This document shows, in pieces, positions 12,604 through 25,700 of a DNA stretch of 64,000 nt (position 1 is the first letter of the stretch; every line of letters begins with the position of its first letter). A program made the translations under genes and the position numbers. This DNA comes from Pithys albifrons albifrons. Its lineage: Eukaryota > Chordata > Aves > Passeriformes > Thamnophilidae. The notes under the pieces are model-generated. The model ran no database searches, was not told where the DNA came from, and worked only from the letters and a program-made list of their open reading frames with translations. The DNA lies in NCBI RefSeq assembly GCF_047495875.1, contig NC_092471.1, forward strand, positions 10,065,001 through 10,129,000. The letters run 5' to 3'.

Positions 12604-15600
12604 ACTGCTGCATGATTCTGTTCCCCTTTATGCCAAGTAATTACTACTGAGCTCTGCAAAGTTCTCTCTTTGCACTAATAACTCAAGGACATGGAGATTT
12701 CTGTTCTGCTTCTTTGCGTCTCCACCCTTCCTTCTTGATACCATGCTAGGATTACCAAAAGGAGTCTCAGTAAGCTTGTCAACATACACATACACACCCT
12801 GCCCCTGCATCCAAAGTGAGCCCTCCCAACAGTGTTTTCAGTGAACATGCAAACTCTGTCATCGCTCTCCTTAAGGGAGAACATCTGCTGTTCTCCTATC
12901 ACCAGTTATCTCCTTCTTATAGCTTTACTTTCCTCTTGGGCATGTAATCACAAACTGCCTTGTTTCCTGCTGTTCTGTGTGGTACATCCTCAGGGTTTAA
13001 AAAGACCTCTATATTCACCGACCTGTTTATTTCTTACAATGTTTCTGTATCCACTTACCATCTCTTCTCATGTTCTTTTTTCCTCAATAGTGTTGCTTTT
13101 TCCTCTTTACGACATGACCATCCTATTTTGTACTGTTTCGTAGTTCAAACACGAGATCTGCTGAGCCATTTCCCATCTCCTTATCTCCCTGCATCTTTTT
13201 ATTTTCCCTGCAGACTTCTGCAGATTCACTTTGGTTAATTGTGCTGGTGTTTGGCAAGAGCTGCTGGCACAAGCTCTAACACAGCTTCCTGAAGAATCAC
13301 AGCTTCTTGCAGAATCTTACATCTTTCAGTTCTCTGGCTGCTCTGTGCTTTTAACTAATTTATCACTGTCATCTCAGAAGAACAGAGTTTGTAATGAAGA
13401 AGAAAAATCCATGATTTCTTCAGAGATACATCACATCCTGTGGAGATGTATTATGAAAAGCTTTGCTTGGTCTTTGCTGATGCTAACCTAGCTTTTGAAA
13501 GGAGTCTGATATTTATTGACTGTCCAAATCCTAATGCTTACCTGTTGTATGGACTTGCTCAGCACTCCTCTGTTTCAACATACATAATTGAATAACAATA
13601 ATACTTGGGGGTTTTTTACAGAATTACATAAACAATTCTGTATAAACAAACAATTATATAAGCAGGTATTTTCCATTGGTTTCCATCACATCATATTTTG
13701 CCAGCTTTCTTGTTTTGGTTTCTCAGGTTTTGGTTGTTTAAGTAAATCAATGCAGACTCTCTTTCCAGGGTGAAAACCTGGGAGGTGAGGTCAGTCCTTC
13801 TGGGATTAGGTTCTTATATACAAACTCAGTTATGGAAGGAGAGATATTGTTATCTATCTTTGCAAAGAGCAATGTAAGTTATAGAGGATTTGCTTGTGCC
13901 TGGAAGCCAATCTTTTAAAACAAGTAAAAATCTGTGTTTGGCATTTGCTTCCAGTGCAAGCAGTACCATTTTTGTGGACTGCACTGAGGACTAGACCTGC
14001 TCTCAGTGCTGTCAAAAAAGCAGTAAATTAAACATCTTAGACGACAACCTGCTCTAATGAAAAAAATAATGTTGCATAATATATATGCTGTGTATAATTT
14101 TGGTCAAATTCACGTTTAAAAATATGTTAGTAATTACTTTCCCACTTTTTCTTGTAGAATACCATCAGGCTTTCAGTTTTTGTGAAATATTGTTGTAACT
14201 CTAGAAAGGTTTTACTTTCCAATGTCACTGGGAGGCTCAGAAGTTGCCTCTTTAGCAATAGCAAAAATGAAATATATTCCAGGTCCTCTGAATTTACATC
14301 TATCTGGACAACTTCAACAGTTGGCTTGAATTTCCCCCCCAGAATTGTGAGACAGCTCAGGCCAGAGTCATTAGTGGAGTCATCTGGTGTGTTTTGTTTC
14401 ATTGTAGTGCCTGAGCTGGGTGTGTGTGTGCATTGGATATCAGCATTAACAGCTTCGAGTTCCTGGGGCCAGTAGTAACATTCAAATCATTTTGTGCCGA
14501 TATCCTTTGTGTTCATCTGTTTTTGTGGCGAGTATGAGGGTGATTCTACTGAATTGGGAGTTTTGCCACAGGTTTAAATGCAGTTTTTGGGGCCCTGTCA
14601 CAACCTGTCTCCTCCCCACTCCTCTGGCAGGAGAGCACCTGCTTAGTCTTCTGTAAGTCACTGGCCACGTGCATATGAGAAAGGTATTCAGAATATAAAA
14701 GCTATTTAGAAAAACTTATTTCATCAACTGTGCTCAGCAAAAGTTTTCTGTGCTTCACTGAAAGGAGAATTGAATCACATATAGTTCAAATACGGAAAAA
14801 GGGCTGTTGGATAATAAGGAACCATTACCTGGCACATACCCAAGTTGAGCACAGTTGCAGCCATGGCCATTCTTGTCTGAAAGTTTGTCAGACATTGAAG
14901 AATATTTAGAAATTAATCTCTCATGCTTGTCACTTCATACTGCTATCTTCCTAGACCTTCCTTTGCAAACAAGAGGTTTATCTTAGTTATAATAATATAG
15001 TGTAATTAACTGGATGAGTGTATTAATTAGCATTATAAAACTTTTAAATTAAATGTAATGGTGAAGGGCCTCCCAAGGTCTAGCCATGCTGGAGATTGTT
15101 GTGTTTCATACATCATTCTAAACAGATAAGAGGCTGTAAAAAGATTAGTGTAACTGGTGACTTTATTTTATTACTTTGCAATCCTGTGATTTGAGTCATC
15201 AGCTTTATCTGTGTTAACAGGTGGCTTTAATCCTGAATTTCACCCTTTAGCTCTCAGTTCTTGTAGCTCTGGGAAGGCAGTGCTATGTGGCCCAATTCCT
15301 TAGTCTTCATCAGACTGTCAATGTGTTTTCCAACATCTACATCACATGTTGGAGCACCCCATGTGTGTTTGAGGTGCTGGAAGGAGCCTTCTGCTTTTCC
15401 TGTGTTTCATTCTGCTTCTGGTCTCTTTATCCCTGGGCTCCTCTTGCTGTAGGACAATTTCTGACTGACCATGAGCAGGTGGGAAAGCTCTGCTGGCTTG
15501 TTGCCTAACCCATTAAAACAAGTTTGTCCCAGAGGACCATCTGGACTGAACCCCCTCAGCTTCCCAACCTCTAGGCTACTGCTGTGTCCTACTTCTACAT

Positions 15601-18453
15601 GACCATGCAAGGCATCAAAACACCTGCTATTTAAACTTGGCCTTAGGGCTGCCCCCAATCTAAGTTACTCTCCCTGCATAGATCTCATTCAGGTATTTTG
15701 TCCCTTGGAGTGGCTTAGCTTCACTGAGAAAATACAATTTGTACACAGAGAAGTGACATCAGGGCAGCTGGGATCATTACTTCACACATGGTTAAGAACT
15801 AGCCAGAATTTGTGAGGCCTCAAGGGCAGAATGGGAAGTTTGAGCTCCTGGTGTGATGGGCCTGATGTCCTTCCTCTCTATCTCTCTTGTTTGCTGCTTT
15901 GATTTAAATTTGATCAACAGCTATCCTACAGGCACTTTTAACCTTCCAGTGAATTGGAAAATCAGAAAAAAGATGGGTATTTTGGCTTATCTGCCAACAC
16001 AGACCAATCTGTGAGGAGAGAAGCTTAAACTCTCTGCTTTATTTGAGGAGTCATATCTCTTGTTAAATGTTGACAACTGATCATAGGAATAGTAGTTACT
16101 CGTATCTGGCTATTTGGGATGTTACGTTTACCTGTTTCAAGAAGGTCTTGCTCACATCTGGAAATGGCAGACACTGCTGAAAATGGCTTTAATGAGGTTA
16201 GTGGTATCAATTACTGCCTGGCAGTCACAATACTGGAAATTTCAGAGAAGGGTGTGTTGGCACAGCAAGGGTTGAGAGCAGCAGAGAGGCAGCACCGAGG
16301 CTGGCACATGGATAGCCAGATGCAGGAAGCCCAAGCCCTGTGCCATCAAAGGTACCAGCACAAGTCTACTCCCATGGCTGCAGCTGCACTCTTGGTTTTA
16401 AGGTGAGGAGGTGCTGCCCCACTATAAACCTGCCTCTCCCCTGCCACCTTTGAGTTTGGAAGTTGTTCCAGTCCTGGCAGCAGAAAGGAGGCCTTGGGCA
16501 GGTGTGGGTGAGGCTGCAGATTGTGGAAGGACGGGGAGTGGAACAGTGTCCCTTGGCATGAATTGCTCTGTGCTGCCCCTCACTGTGCTCAGCCCTTGGG
16601 CTCGCAGCTCTCCCTGGTGCTGCAAGTTGTGGCTGGGCTGTTGCAGGAGGGTATCGGTGGTGGTGATGGCTGCAGGAGCCTCGGCAGGGACTGTTGCTGT
16701 CAGCACTGCTCCCTTCTCCCTAAAGTACATTGCCCACGCAGTGAGAGCAGCTTGCATCCAGAACAAGGCAAGTGTGCAGGTTTTCCTTTAATAAGACAAT
16801 GTAAAAAAACATCATTCTGGTAGGAGGTGGTTTTAATATGTTCTTTTCTCTTTGATGGCCTTTCATTTTGCTGCTGCTTTATCGCTGTGCAAAAAATACT
16901 GTTTTGCCTGACCCATCAGTGCAGTAGCAATTGGGAAAAAGATTTAAAGTTCTAATAATATTTGAAATCCAGCCATGCACTCAGTGCTGCAGAAAAGAAA
17001 TGAAGGCACTTATTGATGGAAGCTGATCTAAACTTAAAACAGCCACTATTGATATTTTAAACTGGTGTTTCTGGAATAAAGCAGTTAGTGAGGTTCACAT
17101 GCCTTGTGTCTTCAGGCACCTTGACTGGAGCAAACCCTGTGAACAGCCCTTTTTCTGTGGCTCTCTCTGCTGGAAGTTTGCATTCCCACAGGGGATGGAT
17201 CTATGCAGCATGCCGTAAGAAATAATTTCATGCACCACTGCAGTCTCTTGAAACTAATTTAACATCCTATTTTGTTGCAGCACTTCTTTGTGGTAATAGG
17301 CAGAGCTTAGAGTCTCCCCTCACATGCTGGCTACCTTCCTCCTTTTGTGTTTGCTTTTTCTTTGGCTTTGTTTTTAGTGCTTAGCATTTAACTGTTTATA
17401 TTAGCAGTCCTGCTAATTACTGAGGTCTAGTCTAAACAGGTAATCATTATCTTTTTCCAGGTGGTTAATGGGGGCTTCTATTAGTATCGCCAAGGACTAG
17501 CCAGGAATGTTTGTTTACACACATGAAGTTGTCCTCTGGGGTGCTTGAAAAGAATACAAAAGGACATTTTCCAGTATCTAAACAAAGCCTTCTTTAGATA
17601 AGTTAGTCTTCAAATAATGCAAAGTAATTGAAAGGGTCAGTATACTTGTATTCTTGAAAAAATATGGGGGACATACTTTATTTGTATTCTGTGAATTAAC
17701 TAAAATTATCACCAGAAGCTCTACATCTGTATATCTAAATTTAATCTTAATTGTTATCCCTGTATTAATTAAGTTGTTGCTGGCTATGTTTGCTGGGCCA
17801 AAAGGTTCTTCCCCGCCCCCCCCCCTTGTCTCAAATATTTTTATCTTGTCTCTTTTTGAGGTCTCACATGGGGAATTTCAGAATTCTCTCAGTGAGAGTC
17901 TGCTGACTTCTATTCAAATGTGTGCTGCTAATCGTTTTGGGATAGATTAAAAGGAATGCTTAAATGAGACTTCAGCAGTAGGTTCTTAACTCCAAAACTG
18001 AGTTGCTGAAAAACGTTCAGCTAGTACTAATTTTGGAGGCATTTAGGGGGCCCTGAGTGTGAGCCAAAGCACCCTCTTCCCTGACTTGAAGCAGGGTTTT
18101 TTCACCAGGGAGCTGGAGCTGAAAGCTTGTTTACAAGGAGCAGGTTTTCTAAAAGAGAATACTCATAAGCAGGGCTCTCTACATTAAAAGACAATGGATT
18201 ATCCTACCTTTGGAAAAATCATGGCCCTAACACACATGAGTGATTAAAAATGCTTCTCAGGAGCCCTGTGTGGTTGTTGCCATAAGAAATGAGACCACTT
18301 AGGCAGCATTAGAAAATCATCCTGGAGCACCCTTCCAGAGGCTTGCAGGAGTGGCTGGGCTGTGGAATGCTGCCCGGGTGGTTCTGAGTGATGGGCACAG
18401 CTCACTGTGGCTCGGGGTGGGTGTCGAGCTGTGCCCCTCTGGGCTTCTGAGGT
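12604..18453. other. Unique non-coding DNA with a pyrimidine-rich tract
   Basis: No gene is supported. About 12880-13220 is visibly pyrimidine-rich on the plus strand, which keeps two overlapping plus frames open without any recognisable protein. About 16400-16790 is GC-richer and open on both strands. A C-rich run interrupted by one G lies at 17811-17825. These are compositional features. Confidence 0.55.
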
Positions 18454-18493
18454 TGATTTGGACCCATGGATTCTGATTTGGGCCCATGGATGC
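18454..18493. repeat. 20-bp tandem duplication
   Basis: Two adjacent copies of a 20-bp unit, each containing tgatttgg followed by cccatgga, with two differences between copies. A small local duplication. Confidence 0.75.
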
Positions 18494-18657
18494 TGACTGG
18501 GCCACCCTAAAACAAGGGTCCTTCTTACAGACCAGAATTTACCATATGTTAATGCTATCTGAGGTGCTGTATAATGCTGCAGAGAGATAGAAGCTGGTGG
18601 AGGGAGGGTTGTTTGCTCAAAAACATTCAAAATGTAGCCAGTTTGCTTCATTTTGGC

Positions 18658-18710
18658 TGAGGTCAGTAATATGAGCATGAGGTCAATAATATGAATATGA
18701 GGTCAGTAAT
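18658..18710. repeat. 20-bp tandem repeat, 2.65 copies, each with aggtca
   Basis: The unit starts tgaggtcagtaatatga; copies begin at 18658, 18678 and 18698 (the last is partial). The middle copy has one substitution in the shared segment. Every copy contains the hexamer aggtca in the same orientation at exactly 20-bp spacing. The hexamer is the nuclear-receptor half-site consensus, but a regulatory role is only a guess. Confidence 0.8.
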
Positions 18711-19509
18711 ACAATCTGGAAAACACAGTGAGAAGAAAGTGTCTGGTTGTTAATCCATGTGTTAACATGGTTTAAGTCTGTGTGATCAGCTCCCATTGTC
18801 AGATAGTTTATTCCTTCCATAAAACTTCTGTTCAGTCATGGGAAATGACATGGAATATCATTGGAAAAGAGCTAGTGATTCATAATCTATTAATGGGTTT
18901 AAATAATTAGTGCAGTGGTAGGGTCATAACACTTCCCAAAAGGGAAACAAGGTCTAAGATGAAAATAAAATAGGGTGAAGAGTACTTAATAAATTCTGCA
19001 CTATTCATATATGGCTCAGCTGTATTGTTAGTTTATGTTTCAGTAGAAAGAAAAATGCAAGGATGTAACATAATTAAAGAGTCAGCAAGTGTTATCATCC
19101 TTCATCTGTAAGTGTAATGAGAAATGTTTTCTTACTTGGAGGAGTGGCCACTTCACTATTTTTCTTCATCACTAGAGGGCTCAGATTGCTTTCAGAACAC
19201 TGTGCATCTGAGTCAACTTTGGTCTTTAAATAGTCCTTCATCTTTATGTCATGCATGTGGCGCTTCTGCACAGAGCGAGAGGTGTTTCAGTTCTTCACAA
19301 GCCCAAGTATTGCTGTGCTTCCCACTTGCCTTTCTCTTGCTATTGGAAGTCCTATGCAAGCAGCTGAGTACATGGCTCTGTTCTGCCCCATGGCATTTCT
19401 GTGCTGTTTTGTTTGTTTGATTTTGGTTTTTATTTTTTATTTTCTATGATCTCTTAAATCTCTTGGCTGGGATTTTTTTAGGTGTATCTTTGAAAATACA
19501 TTTGAAAGC
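18711..19509. other. Unique non-coding DNA, nothing recognised
   Basis: AT-rich sequence between the small tandem repeat and the CR1 copy. A plus-strand frame at 19124-19420 is hydrophobic and cysteine/serine-rich, as expected from T-rich DNA; no family was recognised. Confidence 0.5.
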
Positions 19510-19780
19510 TAGTAGATGTATAAGCAGATCAGAACATTTAAATTCTCTGGGGCAGCACCACATTTATATAGTTCAATTAAAACTAGAAAGCATTTCTTTA
19601 CAGAGAGGATGATCAAAAACTGGAACAGGATTCCTAGAGAGGTGGTTGATTCCCCAAGCCTGTCAGTCTTTGAGGCTTTTGGACCATTCTTTACTCTTTG
19701 ATCAGCCCTGAACTGGGCAGGCAGTTGGATTGGGTGGTCATCATAGTCCCTTCCAACTGAAATAGTCTGTTCTATTCTAA
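19510..19780 (+). mobile_element. CR1 LINE, 5'-truncated, old copy
   Basis: Plus-strand sequence matches the familiar end of a CR1 non-LTR retrotransposon. The in-frame stretch at 19516-19701 ends with the typical reverse-transcriptase ORF terminus (WNRIPREVVDSPSLSVFEAF, at its C-terminal side). It is followed by the 3' UTR signature (gattgggtggtcatcatagtcccttccaac at 19727-19756) and a degraded ttctattct tail. Only the last few hundred bases of the multi-kilobase element remain, as is usual for CR1. The divergent tail suggests an older insertion than the copy near 51.9 kb. No target-site duplication was seen. Confidence 0.85.
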
Positions 19781-22239
19781 AATGTGAACTGCTGCTCTGG
19801 TACATGACAGAATGATCCATTGATGACAAGACAGGTTTTCAGAGCTCCCGATAACATTAGGAATTTTGGATGGAGAAACCTTTCATTTGATCCTGCTGAA
19901 GTGCTCCTTTTGGGGGTTACCCCCTGTGCAGGCAAGGAACAATACTGCACCATTACTGGAGAGGCTTTTTTGCACCAAGTATTAGTCCTACTTGCACCAG
20001 AATGTGTTTCCATCTTCTGAAAATGTTTTTTTTGGTCTATTCCTGTATTAATTTTGTCTTTGGAATGTTTGTAAGGCAGAGGACTAATAGTTATATGCTG
20101 GGTAGGCTTATGGGTATCTCAAGGAATGTTGGAGGTCTGTGTTACTTGTCTTAATGGTGTATGCAGCCCAGCAGGGAGAAATTTAAGGAATCCAAGAGGA
20201 GACATCTTCCTCACAGCTTTTTACACTAGAGGCATTGGAGTGTTGTGTTGAGAGAGTTGTAGTCAGAAAGGTAACGTTGCCCCTGCACCTGCAGTGTGTT
20301 CTGGGGACTTCTGAGAGGATCAAGTGAGCTGCCAGAAGACCAACTGGGAGAGGAAAATAAGAGTGGACTGAATCTAGCTCAGCTTCCATGAAGACAGATA
20401 AAAATACCTTTTTCTTGAAATGGGAACAGGAGTGAGCTCTCATATGGTTCCAGTTCTTTCACCAAAGAGGTCCTTTCTCTTGGAGTCCCAGTGTTGGTAA
20501 AAGAAAGGAAGGGATAATTGACAAAAATTCCTTTGGCAGCTTCTTCATATGAATTCTTAGAATGTGCCTACAATACTCATGAAGTAATGAATGGAGCACG
20601 GGAGGCTGGGTGACAGCTGCAGACTTTATTCAGGCTCTGTTAAACCATGATCTGCAGAGTCTGTAGGCAAGCCTGGCTTGTGGGAGTTTCTATTGAATGT
20701 GTAGGCTTACATAGCAAAGCTCATGTGTAGGCTCTCTAGCAGAGCAAATCCCTAAAGAAGCCTAAAACTCTTGATGGTAGCATCACTTTCAAGCCTCTCA
20801 TGTTCTTAGGCGTTGAGTCTAAAAGAAATGGAATGAATCAGTGACTGTTATAAATATCTTTAGTGTTTCATATAATCTGAGAAGGGTTTGAAGGTGCATG
20901 TTTTGCAGTGATGTAGTCATGTTGCATTCTGTGTCTTGGTGAAATTGGGTTGGCTGTTTCATTTTGTTGTACAAAAGAAGCAGATGGGTGTTATTTTTGT
21001 TCTCTATACACTGGACTCTGGAAAGTCCTTTGAGGAACAACTTTCCCAGTGATAGGTGGCCAGTAACTTGTCATCAATTAATTTAGAGTTACAACCCGCT
21101 TTTTTGAGAATATTACCCTACACTTCCAGACTTTGTAGTTGTTCTTGGTGCTTCCCAGAATATTCAGTGATGAAGTTGCATTAATCAATTTTCTTTGATA
21201 ACTTCAGTAAGTGGATTATAAGTTTTTTCCATCCCTGTAGATCTTGATAGCTTCATAAAATGCTTTTCATATTGTTTTTGATATAGGAGTGCTAAACAAA
21301 AGTACTGTATTTTCATCTAAGTCTAATAAAGAGAACTTCCTCTACTTTGGAGAGTCAGAAAAGCCATGTCTTAAATTATCTTTTCATCATTCTGTAGTTA
21401 GGGATGTGATGTCAGTGATTTTTGTGGCTTCATCCCCCAGAATGGGTGACTTCTGTTCTGGGTGAGGATGAGAAACTCCTTGTAGGAGGTTCCCCAGCCT
21501 GAGCAGTTTTCATGTCTGTCATGATGCATTTGTGCTTTTTCAGTTAAAGCCACTGAAACACACTTTTTTCTGTCCAGCAGTCTTAAGACTTTGATTGTTT
21601 TCTGCACAAATTAAGATGATTGTTTTTTCTGAAGATGTACTTTTTATTGAAGTGACTGTTAAGTAGGAAAGATGATTTTATATTATGATGCACAGGAAAT
21701 GGTACATTGAGACACTGGTTAATTTTGTCTAGTTTAGTCTAGAATTGAGATGTTGAGAATAGTCCTTCCTTGCAGCCTCCTACTAGCAGTTATTCATAGC
21801 ATGTAACAGCACTCAATCTTTTTTGAAAATTCACTGTCACTCAGGTGTTGATTCACACTACTGCTTATTCCACCAACAATTTTAATTGGTGTTTTTGTAA
21901 TTCTTGTAAAGTTACTGGTATACCATCTATCTGTATTTGAGAGCCTTGTTTTGTATTTTGAATATAATTACTCTGTCCTGATTTGAACAAATTATGCAAG
22001 AGTGTTGAGAAAAGAGTCAAAGTTGGCCAAAGGCTTCTGAATGCATATAAATTTCTTTTGTTGGCCCAAAGAGCGGAGGAGTGGATCTCTGACTCAGCTC
22101 CCCTCTCTCTCTGCTGACAAACTGTGAGCTTGCAGCTGGGGAAGTGCTGTGGGAAGGAAAAATGAAGACCAAAGTCATCGCTTTTTGAAGCCTTGCCAGA
22201 ATCTCTGAGGAAATTCCACCCAAGATAATGTCAAAAATT
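19781..22239. other. Unique non-coding DNA, nothing recognised
   Basis: No gene or clear repeat. The part around 20160-20260 has a loose retroposon-like feel, but I could not align it to any family with confidence. Confidence 0.5.
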
Positions 22240-22765
22240 TACTCCAAAAAGTGAGAAGAGAATAAGGGTTGATGAATGATGACATTTCAAGACTGTCAGC
22301 ATGGTCATATATGATGAAAGTGTTGGACAGGGCAGTGGGAACAGAGTCGTGTTTCTGAGAGTTGTGAGACTGTCATTCATCTTGGTTAGAACAAATTCAG
22401 AAAAATGCCAAGTGAGGGATAGAAATAGTAATCAAGAAGTGTATTAGAGAGGAAATGAGATGGAAGACCAAAGTATAGTTGAAGGTTAGGAGCTTTAAAA
22501 TGGGAACAACTGAATCATGATTGTGTTCTAAGAGGAGAGACTAGGAAATGCCGGAAAGAGCTGAAAGGATCTGCAAGGAAGAAGCAAAAAAGGGATAGAA
22601 AATAGAAGTCGCAGTGTGATTAGCAAACACCATGAGGATCTCTCTCAACAGGGCTGGGAGAAGTGACTGAGGGGAAGAGAAGGGGCAAGCTAAGAGGGGA
22701 GATGACAGGTGTGTGGCTTGACATGGAGAGGGGAGGCTGGAGATTGTGTGTGAGGAGATGACACC
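22240..22765. other. Purine-rich tract on the plus strand
   Basis: For roughly 500 bp the plus strand is dominated by A and G (many gaag, gagg and aagag words) without a fixed period, so it is not a microsatellite. Minus-strand frames inside are correspondingly serine/leucine/proline-rich and look artefactual. Purine asymmetry can mark old transcribed DNA, triplex-prone sequence or an unrecognised repeat remnant; the sequence does not decide between these. Confidence 0.5.
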
Positions 22766-25700
22766 ACAGGTAACTTCCCTGAACTCTGACATGTGTACAT
22801 GTGTCTTACACTCCTCCACCAGCTCCCCAGGCTTTTCTCAAAACTGTTGTTTTCAAGTGACTTGTACTGATGTAATGGATTGTCTCAAAAGCTTTTCTTC
22901 TCTTGTCCCAGTTTGATGACAAACAAAGCTCCAGTCTTGCTGTCATTTGATCAAGAAGAGAGAGGAGGGGACATGTCTTGTGCTGGTGACATTTTTGAAC
23001 TTAATGGACTTTGTCCTTTCTAATGATGCATCAGAGTGTCATGCCCCAGTCAGCTCTGATGAGGAATATGCAAATAAGTGTCAGGAACAGGGCAGGATGT
23101 CATAGAACATAAGAATGGAAATTACATGATTTTTGGTTTTTTTATATTTGATGTGCTCTGGCATGAAAAATGGGCAATATTTTGGGATTGAGTAAGACAA
23201 CCTTTCTCATACTTGTCTGCTGGTGAGGTTTCTGCCTCCTTTTCCCTGCTGCCACTTCTGTCTCATGTGTTCATTGCTGTGCTCCTGCCTTGGCCTCTTT
23301 CTGCTACTCACAGCGGATAGTGGCAGTCACTTCCTGCTTCTGTTTCTACTTTCTCCTAGTAAATATTTTCTGTTTTTTACTAGAATGAAGGATCAGAGGG
23401 GTTTGGCTCAGTTTAGCTTTGAGTTGCTTTCTCTCTTGTACCATGAGGTGTCTGTAGCTGCTGAGTATTTGCTCACAAAATTGAGTCTGTGATTCTGGGG
23501 GCATTTGGATGTTAATTCTGCTCTGATGAGAAGTATTTAGTAACTTTGTGGACTCTCCTGCTTACCTGCAGTACAGTCTAATTACAACCTTGCCTTGGCT
23601 GTGTGGGCAATAAATACAGACTGAGGGGCATCACATTGCAAATCATGGCATCAATGGGATCATGGTCTCTTTTACCACCCTTAAAGATGACTGAATTTTG
23701 ATAGAAAACTTTGATTTTTTGGATTTTTTTCCTTCATAAATGAATTACATATTAAGAAAAAAAATCAATATGTGGATTCAGAAACTCTGCTTGGAGGAGC
23801 TGTAGTTTGGACCTTCCTGATGCCCTCATTCTCTCCCAGGCTGGACTCTCTATGGTGTTTGGTTCTTTGCCCTGCACCACAAGGTACCAGAGGCATGTGA
23901 GATGGAATTGTACCAAGAAGCATCTGTCAGTAGGAAGTGAGGGGCACTGAGAGGCATTTTTGAACTTTCCAATTTTATCTCTGATATTGATGTATTTCAG
24001 ATCTCACCCAAGTATGGACCACAGCTTCTAATTCCTGCTCTGTTCAACACAGACCTCTGTCCAGGTAGACTTGGAGTATGCATAGTCATGGCAGTGTAGT
24101 TTGACCTCCTCCCCAACACAAATGCAAAGATGCCCCTGTTCTTTTCTGAGACAAGAAGAGTGAGTTTGTCTAATGAACAGCTTGTACCACTTTCTGAAGG
24201 ACTTTCATTTTCCTTAAACATCTAACATCCAAATTTATTTATATATTTAGTCTGTGAGGTCCAGTGAAGCTTGAGCTGTGTGTGGGGGTGTTTCCCTGGA
24301 GGAATTGCCAGCAAAACAGATACAGCTGAGCTGACTGCAGCACTTCTTGCCGGAGCACACCTGTCAAGAGGATGAATGGATAGTATGGGAAGGGTGCAGT
24401 GTATCTTTAGTTTAAGGAAGAAAACAGCCCTCTGTTTGTGGTCAATCTAGAACTGGAAGTGTCAGCCACAGAGTACACCATGTTAATCCCTGGTTTCACA
24501 ATTTCAGTGTATTCTGATTGGCATTGCTGTGGAATGAGCTTCTAAAGCAAATTCCAGGGCACTTTTGTTGTCTTAAAATGAGAGCCTTAGGAGTCTAAGA
24601 CTGAGCTGGTCACTCTGACCTGTACTGTGTAAACTTGTGCATGTCCAGTGTGCTTGAAAATTAATTCATTTGCATGAAATGGGATATCTGTGCCCACATC
24701 TAATAAATATCTCTTTTCCCAGAATTTTGAAAGTTGCCAAAACCTCAGGTCAAACAATGCTTGATCCCCACTGTGCTCTAAAATGCTGTTCAGGACAGTA
24801 AAGGCAGCAAAGCTCTCTTCCAAATGGGCATTCATTTGTACCCAGTTTCTGTGTAGTGCAATTTAGCTAAACTGAATATCCAGTTGTGGGAGAATTGTGT
24901 GTGCTTTTATTTCATTTCTGCTAAATAATGAATATATGGTGTTACTGATTACATTAATATGTAAATATTACCATGAGAGTCTAATCCCCTGAAACCATTG
25001 GTCACTTGGTGTATGTTCATTCAGCTACAAATGCTTTTCGTTTTCCATTTGTATTTTATCATTTAATTGCTTTACTCCATTCAACATCACCCTTTTTTGA
25101 TCTCCTATTAATCATTATTTGGAATGAGAATTAGCCCTTAAGCAAACAGTGCCCCAAATCTATCTTGCTTCTTTGTGTATAGTGATGACCTTGTGTTGGA
25201 ACAGGAAAAAAAAAAACAATTAGCTATCGCTTTAGATTTATAATAAAAATTCTCTCAATTATATTTGAAAATTGCAGTTGAAAAAGTATGTTAACATTTA
25301 TTCATATTGTAAATCAACAGGACCTCATATTCTACAAAGCCCTGATTTAAAAGTGTAATGGAAACCTTTGTTTAAAAATAAAATAAAGTCCACATCTCAT
25401 TTTCTCAAAGAGCTGTCTGTGATACACTTAGGAAATCAGATAGCTCTGCAATGTTCCCCCTGGCCTGTGTATTTGTGTTTCTTTTCCAGAGGAGTCTTAG
25501 GTGTGAGGATGAGGAGGTGTCAGGGTTGTCCAGAGTCCTTTGGAGAAGGCCAACACATGCACTGGGCATTGAGTTTGCTGGTTGCACTGCTGTGATAACC
25601 CTCTGCACTGCCAAGACAACAGCTGGTGCTTGGTGCCCACTTCAGAGGGGCACTCCTGTTCCTCTTAGTCAGTAGAATGACATTTCTTCACTGAACTGGA

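Noticed and set aside
16411..16791. 126-codon plus and 114-codon minus frames
   Set aside because: Locally raised GC opens both strands; no domain seen.
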